In this document: one piece after another, positions 1-6,508 of the stretch | Layout: every line of letters starts with the position of its first letter | Numbering within the stretch: position 1 is the stretch's first letter | Assembly (NCBI GenBank): GCA_036279835.1 | Contig: DASUII010000090.1 | Span: forward strand, 1 to 9,980 | From: GCA-003244245 sp036279835 | Lineage (GTDB): Bacteria; Actinomycetota; Actinomycetes; Mycobacteriales; Pseudonocardiaceae | Reading direction: 5' to 3' | Length of the DNA stretch: 9,980 nucleotides | Made by a program: the position numbers and the translations under genes | The notes under the pieces: generated by a model | What the model was told of the DNA's origin: nothing | The model's database searches: none | Seen by the model: only the letters and a program-made list of their open reading frames with translations

Positions 1-562
1 CGCTCGCGGCGGACCAGTAGCCGGTTCCGCTGGCGTCCCCGCGGTCGGTCCGCAATGCCTCCAGAGCCGGGTCGGCGCCGAGGCGCCAGGTCAGCCAGTC
101 GTGCGGCAGGCAGACCGCCGCCGTCTGGGCCGCCGCGTCAGGTTCGTGCTGGGCGAGCCAGCGCAGCTTCGTCACGGTGAACGAGGCGACCGGAACGACA
201 CCCACCGCCTGCGCCCACGCTCCACGGCCTGCCGGGCCGCTACCCAACTCGGCGATGAGGTCGAGGGCAGCGTCAGCGGACCGGGTGTCGTTCCACAGCA
301 AAGCCGGCCGCACCACCCGACCGGTCTCATCGAGGCACACCATCCCGTGCTGCTGTGCACCCACGGCCACCGCGGCGACGTCGTCCAGCCCACCGGCCTG
401 CTCCAGCGCCATCTGCAGCGCCGCCCACCACGCGTCGGGATGTACCTCGGTGCCCTCCGGATGCGTGCCGCGTCCGTGCCGGACCAACTCGCCGGTCTCC
501 GCGTCCCGGATGACGACCTTGCACGACTGCGTCGAAGAGTCGACACCCGCAACGAGTGTCAC
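1..562 (-). CDS. xylB: Xylulokinase (FGGY carbohydrate kinase), N-terminal part, truncated by window edge
   Basis: Phosphorylates D-xylulose with ATP to xylulose 5-phosphate, feeding cytosolic xylose catabolism into the pentose phosphate pathway. About 187 N-terminal residues are visible of a family usually near 460-500. The protein begins VTLVAGVDSSTQSCK, the FGGY phosphate-binding entry with the conserved Asp at residue 8. It continues with GAQQHGMV, the sugar-site motif typical of xylulokinases, then LLWNDTRS, and near residue 170 TDRGDASGTGY, also typical of this family. The start is GTG at 562, which places the nucleotide-binding strand at the extreme N-terminus as usual; no start codon lies in frame between it and the upstream gene. 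A GAGGA stretch 15-20 bases upstream is a poor ribosome site. It follows the nucleotidyltransferase gene with a 28-base gap, so they may be co-transcribed. Another FGGY kinase is possible but less likely given QQHGM. Confidence 0.9.
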   Translation of the reverse strand, partial: MTLVAGVDSSTQSCKVVIRDAETGELVRHGRGTHPEGTEVHPDAWWAALQMALEQAGGLDDVAAVAVGAQQHGMVCLDETGRVVRPALLWNDTRSADAALDLIAELGSGPAGRGAWAQAVGVVPVASFTVTKLRWLAQHEPDAAAQTAAVCLPHDWLTWRLGADPALEALRTDRGDASGTGYWSAAS

Positions 563-590
563 GTGCTCAGGTACTCGCCGCGGTCGTTCC

Positions 591-905
591 TCACACCGCA
601 ACGGCCTCGTCTAGAACCCGGTCCCGGATCCGGGTCTTGAGGCCGCCCACCGTGGAGACTTGGGTGAAGACCCCGAGCAAATCCTCGACCTGCAGCGCGA
701 ACCCGGCCATGTCGAGGTACCCATGACCCGGGTCCACATCGATCAACAGATCCAGATCACTGTCCGCGTCCGCCTCGCCGCGGGCCACCGAACCGAACAC
801 TCGGACGTTGCGTACGCCGTAACTTTCGGCGGTCGCAAGAATCTCATCCCGGCGACGGCGGACGTCATCGAGACAGACCACTCGACAGGGCCTGTCCACC
901 GACAT
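591..905 (-). CDS. Small MNT-type nucleotidyltransferase (MntA-like), possibly inactive
   Basis: A 104-residue minimal nucleotidyltransferase of the pol-beta fold, the family containing MntA antitoxins that AMPylate HepT toxins. The signature is VFGSVARGEADADSDLDLLIDV, given here as its parts: Gly38-Ser39, Arg-Gly at 42-43, Asp50 and Asp52 as the first two metal carboxylates. Where the family usually has a third Asp (the pattern VDVVTPxGL), this protein reads FTQVSTVGGL, with Gln82 at that position, so catalysis may be lost or altered. The ATG at 905 is supported by AAGGAGGT five bases upstream. No HepT-like gene is adjacent: downstream is the xylulokinase (28-base gap), and upstream is the divergent MerR-PP2C gene. 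It could be an orphan antitoxin relic or a housekeeping-type solitary MNT protein; the family call is firm, the role is not. Confidence 0.85.
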   Translation of the reverse strand: MSVDRPCRVVCLDDVRRRRDEILATAESYGVRNVRVFGSVARGEADADSDLDLLIDVDPGHGYLDMAGFALQVEDLLGVFTQVSTVGGLKTRIRDRVLDEAVAV

Positions 906-1024
906 CGCGACCTCCTTGGCGAGCTGTGGTGGTCAGAATACCCGGGACTTGACCTTGACCAAGGGGCAAGCCGGAGCCTGGTGGTTGCCGAGCATGGTGC
1001 TCGGCAACGAGGAGGATCTCGGCT
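906..1024. promoter_or_regulatory. Divergent promoter region of the MNT and MerR-PP2C genes, with MerR-like operator candidate
   Basis: This 119-base gap separates two divergent genes. On the minus strand, TATTCT at 940-935 is a plausible -10 for the nucleotidyltransferase gene, with TTGGTC at 962-957 sixteen bases upstream as a weak -35. Centrally, 948-970 forms an imperfect dyad whose outer arms are CTTG and CAAG and whose inner arms include CC/GG, spacing and composition like MerR-family operators; nested in it is CCTTG-AC-CAAGG at 953-964. TTGACC occurs twice in tandem on the plus strand (949-954 and 955-960), but I see no convincing plus-strand -10 at normal spacing. MerR-type regulators classically bind dyads in their own promoters, so autoregulation, perhaps with co-control of the divergent gene, is inferred. 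Confidence 0.5.
984..1008. repeat. Perfect 11-bp inverted repeat directly before the MerR-PP2C ribosome site
   Basis: Arms GTTGCCGAGCA (984-994) and TGCTCGGCAAC (998-1008) are exact reverse complements separated by TGG. The right arm abuts the ribosome-binding sequence GAGGAGGA (1009-1016), and the ATG is at 1025. In RNA this would be a strong hairpin ending one base before the ribosome site; in DNA it would be a 25-bp near-palindrome suited to a dimeric regulator. Either operator or 5'-UTR control element fits; a terminator is unlikely because no U-tract follows and it sits in a leader. Confidence 0.75.
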
Positions 1025-2128
1025 ATGGCGCTGTTGACGATCGGTGCGTTCGCCAAGGCGTCACGCTTATCACCCAAAGCCCTGCGTCTCTATGACGATC
1101 TCGGGTTGCTTCGCCCGGCCAGAACCGACCCGCTCACCGGGTATCGCCTCTATGCGCCCGAGCAGCTCACCCAAGCGCGTCTGGTGGCGTGGCTGCGCCG
1201 GCTCGGCATGCCACTGGCCCGGATCACAGTGGTCTGCGCGCTGGCACCCCAGGATGCGGCCACAGAGGTTGCGGCCTACTGGCGGCACGTGGAAACCGAG
1301 ACCGAGGCTCGCCGTGAGCTGGCGATCTTCCTCGTCGATCACCTGTCTGGAAAGGACACCGACATGACCGACACCCGTGCACAGCTGACCTTGCGCTACG
1401 CCGCCGGCACCGATCGCGGACTCATCCGTGATCGCAACCAGGACGTCGCCTGGGCCGATCACGGTTTACTTGCCGTCGCTGATGGCTTCGGGCCGTCCAC
1501 CTACACCGCGCTGGCCAGCGCGTCAGCGATCGAGGCGCTAGCGACGACCCGAACGTCGGCGTCGGCGGGTGCCCTGCTCGACGCGCTGCGCTGTGCCGCC
1601 GAGGCGGCAGCCACTGCCGTTCGGGACCTCGCCGCATCAGACACCACCCTCGACGGCGCCGGAACCACGCTGACCGCCCTGGGATGGTCCGATTCCGAAC
1701 TTGCCCTGGTCCATGTCGGAGACTCACGGGCATACCTGCTCCGAGACCATGAGTTGCTTGCGCTCACCCACGACGACACGCTCGTTCAGAAACTCATCGA
1801 CGAGGGCAAACTGACCAGCGAGGAAGCAGAGTCTCACCCACAGCGCTCTATCTTGATCCGCGCGCTGCACGGCGGCCAGACGACGGCTCCGGAGGTGCGC
1901 TCTCACGACGCGCGCGTCGGTGACCGGTACCTGCTGTGTTCCGACGGCCTGCACACCGTCCTGTCCCCCGCCATCATCCAGAACACACTGACTACCCAAG
2001 CCGAACCGGAGTCCGCGGTTGCTGAGCTAATCGCGCTGGTCCGTGACGCCGGTGCACCCGACAATGTGGCCTGCGTCGTCGCCGACGTCCTGCCAGCACT
2101 ACGCCCGACCGGGTGTGGCGACGGCTAG
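1025..2128 (+). CDS. MerR-family DNA-binding domain fused to PP2C-type Ser/Thr phosphatase
   Basis: A 367-residue two-domain protein. Residues 1-70 are a MerR winged helix (LTIGAFAKASRLSPKALRLYD start, GYRLY at 40-44), and residues about 75-108 form the dimerisation helix. From about residue 118 a PP2C/PPM phosphatase follows: RDRNQD with Asp140, VADG with Asp153, GTTLTAL at 214-220, VHVGDSRAYLL at 229-239, CSDGL with Asp307 and APDN with Asp346. All four metal-binding Asp positions of bacterial PPM phosphatases are present, so activity is expected, dephosphorylating Ser/Thr on an unknown cytosolic partner. The usual DGMGG after the second Asp is DGFGPS here. The ATG is supported by GAGGAGGA eight bases upstream. 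The fusion suggests DNA binding coupled to a phosphoprotein signal, perhaps from a Hanks-type kinase, none of which is in this window. The stop overlaps the convergent PIN gene by 30 bases. Domain calls are firm; targets are unknown. Confidence 0.93.
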   Translation: MALLTIGAFAKASRLSPKALRLYDDLGLLRPARTDPLTGYRLYAPEQLTQARLVAWLRRLGMPLARITVVCALAPQDAATEVAAYWRHVETETEARRELAIFLVDHLSGKDTDMTDTRAQLTLRYAAGTDRGLIRDRNQDVAWADHGLLAVADGFGPSTYTALASASAIEALATTRTSASAGALLDALRCAAEAAATAVRDLAASDTTLDGAGTTLTALGWSDSELALVHVGDSRAYLLRDHELLALTHDDTLVQKLIDEGKLTSEEAESHPQRSILIRALHGGQTTAPEVRSHDARVGDRYLLCSDGLHTVLSPAIIQNTLTTQAEPESAVAELIALVRDAGAPDNVACVVADVLPALRPTGCGDG

Positions 2129-2497
2129 TCCAGCGGTCTGGGCAGCGTCGGTGAGCCGGTCGTCGTAGGCGACGAACACCGCCAGGTCGTCGCCGAGCAA
2201 TACCGCGGACGCCAGGTGCAGGGCGTCAAGGCTACTTAACAGCGGGTCACCGATGTCGCAGGCGAGATCCTGGACCGCGCGGTCCACGGCGATCAAATCG
2301 AGGTCGTCCACCACAACCCGCGCCTCCAGCAGGGCAGGATCGCCGACGCGACGGGCCGCCCGGATCACCTCAACGCGGCCAACTTCGCTAGTGACCACCG
2401 GTTGGTCCGCGCGGGGGGCCAGCCAGTCGCGCAGTGCGTCCGTTTCGGCTTCCTTCCGGATCAGCTTCAGCAGCGCTGAGGAGTCCAGATAGATCAC
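2099..2497 (-). CDS. vapC: VapC-type PIN-domain ribonuclease toxin
   Basis: A 132-residue PIN-domain protein, the usual VapC length; the family cleaves RNA (often tRNA or rRNA) with a Mg2+-bound acidic cluster. The conserved acids are visible: Asp5 in MIYLDSSAL, Glu in TSEVGRVEV near residue 43, Asp in SSLDALHLA near residue 91, and Asp in VAYDDRLT near residue 111. All four are intact, so the toxin looks active. It starts at GTG (2497), overlapping the antitoxin stop as GTGA, which indicates translational coupling in one operon. Its last codons overlap the 3' end of the MerR-PP2C gene on the opposite strand by 30 bases, so the two transcripts would be antisense at their ends. Confidence 0.92.
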   Translation of the reverse strand: MIYLDSSALLKLIRKEAETDALRDWLAPRADQPVVTSEVGRVEVIRAARRVGDPALLEARVVVDDLDLIAVDRAVQDLACDIGDPLLSSLDALHLASAVLLGDDLAVFVAYDDRLTDAAQTAGLAVATPGRA

Positions 2498-2778
2498 GGT
2501 CGCTCCGCGCGCTCGGTGTCGAGCAGTTGCTGATTGCTCGGCTCACCAGGCGCAATCGGCACTGGACGGGATGACCTGACCCGGCCGGTAGGGCATGTTG
2601 CGGGAATCAGTTTGCCGGCCGCGATGAGTCGGTCTCGCGCGGTTCGGGACCGTTGCGGCGGCACTAGCAGAGCGACAAGTTCGCCGCGATCGGTCACCTC
2701 CACGGTCTCACCGGCCTTGACCCTGGCGAGGTAGCGGGAGGCGTTCTGGCGCAACTCACGAATACCGATCCGCTCCAT
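2494..2778 (-). CDS. vapB: VapB/Phd-type antitoxin of the VapC toxin
   Basis: A 94-residue prevent-host-death (Phd/YefM) family antitoxin. The N-terminus MERIGIRELRQNASRYLARV followed by KAGETVEVTDRGELVALLVP is the standard Phd DNA-binding fold; the remaining C-terminal tail should wrap the PIN toxin and neutralise it, and the complex typically represses its own promoter. I chose the ATG at 2778 over an in-frame ATG at 2796 (MCYIEW extension) because family members begin at this position, a -10 element sits exactly six bases upstream, and the upstream ATG lies inside the operator palindrome. No Shine-Dalgarno sequence precedes 2778, consistent with leaderless translation. The stop overlaps the toxin start by four bases. 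The Pro/Arg-rich C-terminus is typical of a disordered antitoxin tail. Confidence 0.88.
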   Translation of the reverse strand: MERIGIRELRQNASRYLARVKAGETVEVTDRGELVALLVPPQRSRTARDRLIAAGKLIPATCPTGRVRSSRPVPIAPGEPSNQQLLDTERAERP

Positions 2779-2806
2779 CCACTCAATGTAGCACATCAGG
2801 TGCTAC
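2779..2806 (-). promoter_or_regulatory. vapBC operator palindrome and leaderless -10 element
   Basis: GTAGCAC (2788-2794) and GTGCTAC (2800-2806) are perfect 7-bp inverted arms around a 5-base spacer, the usual form of a toxin-antitoxin autoregulatory operator. On the minus strand TACATT (2790-2785) overlaps the proximal arm and matches the TAnnnT -10 of actinobacterial promoters; exactly six bases separate it from the ATG at 2778, so transcription would begin at the start codon. No good -35 is seen. A repressor bound here would cover the -10. Confidence 0.7.
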
Positions 2807-2940
2807 CCCATGCTGCACCGAGCAGGTGCCCGGAATCAGCCGAATGGCCTAATTTCGGGCTGTTTGTTGACACAGGCGGTATCAGGAGCTGGTCCGGCGT
2901 GCTCTCCACCTGCACTCGACCACACCAAGGGAGAACCGCC
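2807..2940 (+). promoter_or_regulatory. Upstream region of the C1 peptidase cassette
   Basis: This gap between divergent vapB and the peptidase cassette holds no convincing gene. TTGACA at 2867-2872 is a consensus -35 on the plus strand, but the sequence 17 bases on (TGGTCC) is a poor -10, so the promoter is tentative. Just before it, CAGCCGAA (2837-2844) and TTCGGGCTG (2854-2862) can pair into an imperfect hairpin with one bulged base; this may be an operator for the cassette. AAGGGAGAA ends about six bases before the ATG at 2941 and is the ribosome site. Whether transcription starts here needs mapping. Confidence 0.4.
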
Positions 2941-3633
2941 ATGCCAGGAGCAGACATCATCACAGCCCATCTGCCGGAAGACCACGTTGCCGGTAGGCGT
3001 CTCGGGCGTCACGTCAAGCACGACCCGCGCTCCCGGCAATTCCAGGCCGCTCGGGCCCCACAGATCGTGAGTGTGACCCATCAAGCGACCGGATTGCCAT
3101 TAGATCAAGGCCACGTCGGGTCCTGCACCGCCAACGCGCTGTGTGGTGCGTTGGATTCCGTCCCGAATTCCAACGGCGCTGCGGCGTTCACCGAAACCGA
3201 TGCCATCACCCTCTACGAGCTGGAGACCAAGCTGGAGGGCAAGCCCTACCCGCCCAATGATCCCGGCGGCAGCGGGCTGATGGTCTGCAAGGCAGCCGTC
3301 CAGCTGGGAATGATTACCTCATACAACCACGCCTTCGGCATCCAGCATGCCCTCGAAGCGCTCGTGGAGCGCCCGGTCATCACCGGCATCAACTGGTACA
3401 GCAGTTTCGACAAGCCCGATCCGCAGACCGGGCTCGTCAAGATCACCGCAGCCGCCACGGTCCGCGGTGGGCACGAGATCGTCGCCGACGGCATCGACGC
3501 CGACAATCGACTCGTCTGGTTCTGGAACAGCTGGGGCACCCAATTCGGCGTCGGTGGCCGCTTCTGCATGACCTTTGACACCTGGGATCGGCTGCTGCAA
3601 GAACAAGGCGACGTCACCGTCCCGGTGAAGTAA
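2941..3633 (+). CDS. Papain-like C1 cysteine peptidase, intracellular type
   Basis: A 230-residue C1A-family cysteine endopeptidase. The catalytic set is complete: oxyanion Gln56 and nucleophile Cys62 in DQGHVGSCTANA, His178 in RGGHEI, and Asn196 in FWNSWGTQFG, which also carries the family's conserved Trp and Gly. Only about 50 residues precede the Gln, so the inhibitory propeptide is very short or absent compared with classical papains, and there is no signal peptide or membrane segment; a cytosolic location is inferred. The ATG at 2941 has AAGGGAGAA ahead of it; the frame stays open upstream but has no comparable site. It is the first gene of a plus-strand trio, with 25 bases to the subtilase. 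Bacterial C1 peptidases of this short type are often unstudied, so the substrate is unknown. The RGGHEI reading and DQGxxGSC leave little doubt about the fold. Confidence 0.92.
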   Translation: MPGADIITAHLPEDHVAGRRLGRHVKHDPRSRQFQAARAPQIVSVTHQATGLPLDQGHVGSCTANALCGALDSVPNSNGAAAFTETDAITLYELETKLEGKPYPPNDPGGSGLMVCKAAVQLGMITSYNHAFGIQHALEALVERPVITGINWYSSFDKPDPQTGLVKITAAATVRGGHEIVADGIDADNRLVWFWNSWGTQFGVGGRFCMTFDTWDRLLQEQGDVTVPVK

Positions 3634-3658
3634 GTACCGCCGACCGAGGAAGAGCGCA

Positions 3659-5194
3659 ATGGACCCCAGCTCTGGAGATACCGCATCGAGCCGACCAAGG
3701 CAGCATCGGGTGCCGCACCGAAGCGTGGTCAGTCCGGCGCTGCAGCCTGACGTCCCGGAGGAGGCACGCCGACGAGTGGTGCGGGTGGGACAGGACCAGC
3801 GCAGCCCGGTGCTGGTCGAGTTGGATCTCACCATCGATGTGGACACCGAGGACACTCGGCAGCGGTTCCTCGAACTGTATGACCATTCGGTGGGGCACGC
3901 CGGTGCCCCGAGTCCGCGCCCGGTCGCGGACTGCTACGTCTCCTGCGTGCTGCGCCCCCAGGAGATCCAGGATCTGGTGGCGGCCGATCGGGCGGCCGGC
4001 GCGGCCCGGACCGTGTTTCGGGTCTGGCCGGATTACACCCTGCACCCGCACCTGGACCGGTCGGTGTCCACGATCAAATCCGACGCTGCCGTTCGTTCCT
4101 ACGCTGCGACCGGCGAAGGAGTGACCTGGGCTGTCCTGGACAGTGGGATCGATCAACATCACCCTCACTTCGCCGGCGGCACCCTCACCGGCGCGGTGGC
4201 CAAGCTGCACCACGATTTCACCTACCTGCTGACCGCCGACGCGGAGGAGTCGAAGGACCCAGAGGCGGCACTGCTGGATCCCGAAGGGCACGGCACGCAC
4301 GTGGCCGGCATCATCGCAGGCGCGGTCCCCGCCACGGTGACACCGGTCATCGCCAGCCAGCAGCCCTCGCAGGACGGTCTGCCCGGAGACTGGGTGGCCC
4401 GGCAGCTCGACCCCGGCCGGTCGCTGACCGGGATCGCGTCCCAGGCAAAGCTGGTGAGCCTGAAGGTCCTCACGCCCGATGGTCAAGACGGGCTGGTGAC
4501 CTCATCAAGCGCGGTGATCGCGGCGCTGTATCACATCCGTGAAACGGTGAACTCGGGCGGTCGGGCACTGATCATCCACGGCGCGAATCTGAGCTTGGGC
4601 TGTCGGTGGGACCCGAGCGACTACGCCGCCGGCCAGAGCCCGCTGTGCCGGGAGATCGATCTGCTGGTCGGAACCGGCGTAGTGGTGGTCGTCAGCGCTG
4701 GTAACAGCGGCTACGCCGGCGCGGTCAGCCAAAGCTCCGACTCCCGTGGGGTGCTTTCGAGCATCACCGATCCGGGCAACGCGCAGGAGGCGATCACGGT
4801 CGGGTCCACCCACCGGGACAGCCCGCACCGGTACGGAGTGACCTATACCTCCTCCAAGGGTCCCACCCTGGACGGCCGGCTCAAGCCCGACCTGCTGGCG
4901 CCCGGGGAACGCATCACGTCCTGCGCGACCGGGCACCTGCGGCAGAGGATGGCCGACCTGGTCGACGAGGCCGACGCCATCGCGGCCACCTACATCGAGG
5001 ACAGCGGTACCTCGATGGCCGCGGCGCACGCCTCCGGCGCCATCGCGGCCTTTCTGTCCGTACAGCAGGAGTTCGTGGGCCGGCCTCGCGAGGTGAAGGA
5101 ACTCTTCACCTCGAACGCGACCTCGCTGGGCCGTGACCGTTTCCTGGAAGGGCACGGCCTCATCGACTTGATGCGGGTCTTATCGAATGTCTAA
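3659..5194 (+). CDS. Subtilisin-family (S8) serine peptidase without export signal
   Basis: A 511-residue subtilase. The triad is Asp161 in AVLDSGID, His211 in GHGTHVAG and Ser452 in EDSGTSMAAAHASG; the oxyanion Asn349 is in VVVSAGNSG. The motif after the serine reads AAAHAS, not the usual AAPHV. Residues about 48-140 form an N-terminal domain that ends in YVSCVLRPQEIQDLVAAD and a following VFRVWPDYTL strand, which resembles an inhibitor-I9-like prodomain in placement. A long insert (about 222-258) follows the His motif before SLTGIASQAKLVSLKVL. No signal peptide or transmembrane segment is present, so it is probably cytosolic or released by lysis. The ATG at 3659 follows GAGGAAGAG by four bases. 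It lies 25 bases after the C1 gene and 27 before the hydrolase gene, implying one operon. Substrate is unknown; activity is expected because the triad is complete. Confidence 0.94.
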   Translation: MDPSSGDTASSRPRQHRVPHRSVVSPALQPDVPEEARRRVVRVGQDQRSPVLVELDLTIDVDTEDTRQRFLELYDHSVGHAGAPSPRPVADCYVSCVLRPQEIQDLVAADRAAGAARTVFRVWPDYTLHPHLDRSVSTIKSDAAVRSYAATGEGVTWAVLDSGIDQHHPHFAGGTLTGAVAKLHHDFTYLLTADAEESKDPEAALLDPEGHGTHVAGIIAGAVPATVTPVIASQQPSQDGLPGDWVARQLDPGRSLTGIASQAKLVSLKVLTPDGQDGLVTSSSAVIAALYHIRETVNSGGRALIIHGANLSLGCRWDPSDYAAGQSPLCREIDLLVGTGVVVVVSAGNSGYAGAVSQSSDSRGVLSSITDPGNAQEAITVGSTHRDSPHRYGVTYTSSKGPTLDGRLKPDLLAPGERITSCATGHLRQRMADLVDEADAIAATYIEDSGTSMAAAHASGAIAAFLSVQQEFVGRPREVKELFTSNATSLGRDRFLEGHGLIDLMRVLSNV

Positions 5195-5221
5195 GTCCAA
5201 TGTGGGAAAGCAGTGGTAGCA

Positions 5222-6481
5222 ATGGCCATGCAAATCGGTGGACTGCCGTACTGGGAAATCCACTTCGACGAGAAGGGCACACTGGTCGACGACGGCCAGC
5301 TGCCGGCCGAACTTCCGGGCCACCAGCTGTCCGACTTGTTCATCTTCTGCCACGGTTGGAACAATTCCGTGGCCAGCGCCCGCGACCTCTACCAGGCGAT
5401 GTTCACCTTGCTGTCGGAACAGATCGGCGCGGCGGCGGCCGCGCGCCCGGCTGGCGCGGTCGGTGTCTTCTGGCCCGCCCTCGTCTTCCCCGAAGACGAC
5501 CCCACTGCGCCGCCCGCCGCCGCGCCCAGCGGCCAGCAACTCGCAGCCGCGTTAGCGCCGGTCTTCCAACCGCCGCAGCAACAAGCGCTAGCCCAGATCG
5601 GTGAGCTGCTCGACACCAAGCCAGCGAATTCCGGGAAACTGCGGGAGGCCCACGGCCTTATCCGTAGCCTGGTCACCTCACCAGACCTCGGCGCGGCCGA
5701 GGACGCCGGCGAGCAAGCGGTGCTGACCCAGCCGACCGCGGCGGTCTTCGGGCACTTCGCCGGCATGTCCAAGACCCAAGGCGACGCCCAGGATGTGGGT
5801 GATTTCTTCAACAGCCTCTGGGGTGGTGCCCGGGAGGTGCTGCGGACGGCCAGCTATTACGAGATGAAAAACCGTGCGGGTGTGATCGGCCGGTCCGGTC
5901 TCGGGCCGCTGGTCAGCCAGCTCGTCCCGGCCGGAGGCCAACCGCGTGTTCACCTGCTCGGGCACAGCTTCGGCGCCCGGCTGGCCGCATTCGCGCTGTC
6001 CGGCCTACCAGGCGACCGCCGGGGCCCGGCCAGCCCGGTGAAGTCGCTGACCCTCATCCAGGGTGCCTTCTCCCATTTCAGCTTCGCCCAGCCGATGCCG
6101 ATCGACGCCGCCCGCAACGGCGCCCTCGTCGGGGACCGAAATGGCGTCGATGGCCCGCTCCTGGCCACCTTCTCGGCAGCGGATCGGGCGGTTGGCTGGT
6201 GGTACCCGGCAGCATCACTGCTGAGCCACAGCGACAGCGAAAGCGCCCAAGACCTCACCTACCGGTGGGGCGGGATGGGCCATGACGGCTACCAGGAACA
6301 AGACGCCACGGAGATCGTCCTGCAACCTGCCGGTAAGCCGTACACTTTCGCCAAGGGCCGCTTCTACCGGCTGAAAAGTGACGCCGTCATCGCCGCGAAC
6401 CAGTCCGCGTTCTCCGGTGCGCACAGCGATATCCGGCACCCCGAAATCCTGTGGGCCGTCCTCGCCGCCGCACTCGCCTGA
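5222..6481 (+). CDS. Alpha/beta-hydrolase fold serine hydrolase
   Basis: About 419 residues with an alpha/beta-hydrolase core. LFIFCHGWNNS (residues 39-49) is the strand-loop bearing the oxyanion HGW; PRVHLLGHSFGARLAAFAL places nucleophile Ser249 in GHSFG; FSAADRAV offers Asp321 as the acid; GAHSDIRHPEI near the C-terminus offers His401 as the base (His406 is an alternative). Between the first strand and the nucleophile lies a long Ala/Gln/Pro-rich helical insert (about 90-240), likely a lid or partner-binding region. No signal peptide is seen, so a cytosolic esterase, lipase or amidase is plausible; the reaction cannot be set from sequence. The start is uncertain: GTG at 5213 is too close to GGGAAAG (5204-5210), ATG at 5222 fits best, ATG at 5228 is possible. 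It is the third gene of the cassette and converges on the membrane-protein gene with a 27-base gap. Confidence 0.85.
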   Translation: MAMQIGGLPYWEIHFDEKGTLVDDGQLPAELPGHQLSDLFIFCHGWNNSVASARDLYQAMFTLLSEQIGAAAAARPAGAVGVFWPALVFPEDDPTAPPAAAPSGQQLAAALAPVFQPPQQQALAQIGELLDTKPANSGKLREAHGLIRSLVTSPDLGAAEDAGEQAVLTQPTAAVFGHFAGMSKTQGDAQDVGDFFNSLWGGAREVLRTASYYEMKNRAGVIGRSGLGPLVSQLVPAGGQPRVHLLGHSFGARLAAFALSGLPGDRRGPASPVKSLTLIQGAFSHFSFAQPMPIDAARNGALVGDRNGVDGPLLATFSAADRAVGWWYPAASLLSHSDSESAQDLTYRWGGMGHDGYQEQDATEIVLQPAGKPYTFAKGRFYRLKSDAVIAANQSAFSGAHSDIRHPEILWAVLAAALA

Positions 6482-6508
6482 TCGCTGCGCCCCGGGAGAT
6501 ACGGCAGT

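Noticed and set aside
101..640. Plus-strand open frame of 179 codons over the left edge
   Set aside because: It is antisense to the xylulokinase motifs and its Arg-rich product is typical of a wrong-frame translation.
591..905. A complete MntA-HepT toxin-antitoxin pair
   Set aside because: No HepT-like frame with the RX4HXY motif is found on either side; downstream is xylulokinase.
3614..5155. Long minus-strand open frames (290 and 216 codons) opposite the subtilase gene
   Set aside because: The plus-strand subtilase is unambiguous across the region; the antisense translations are low-complexity Gly/Arg/Val-rich with no recognisable domain.
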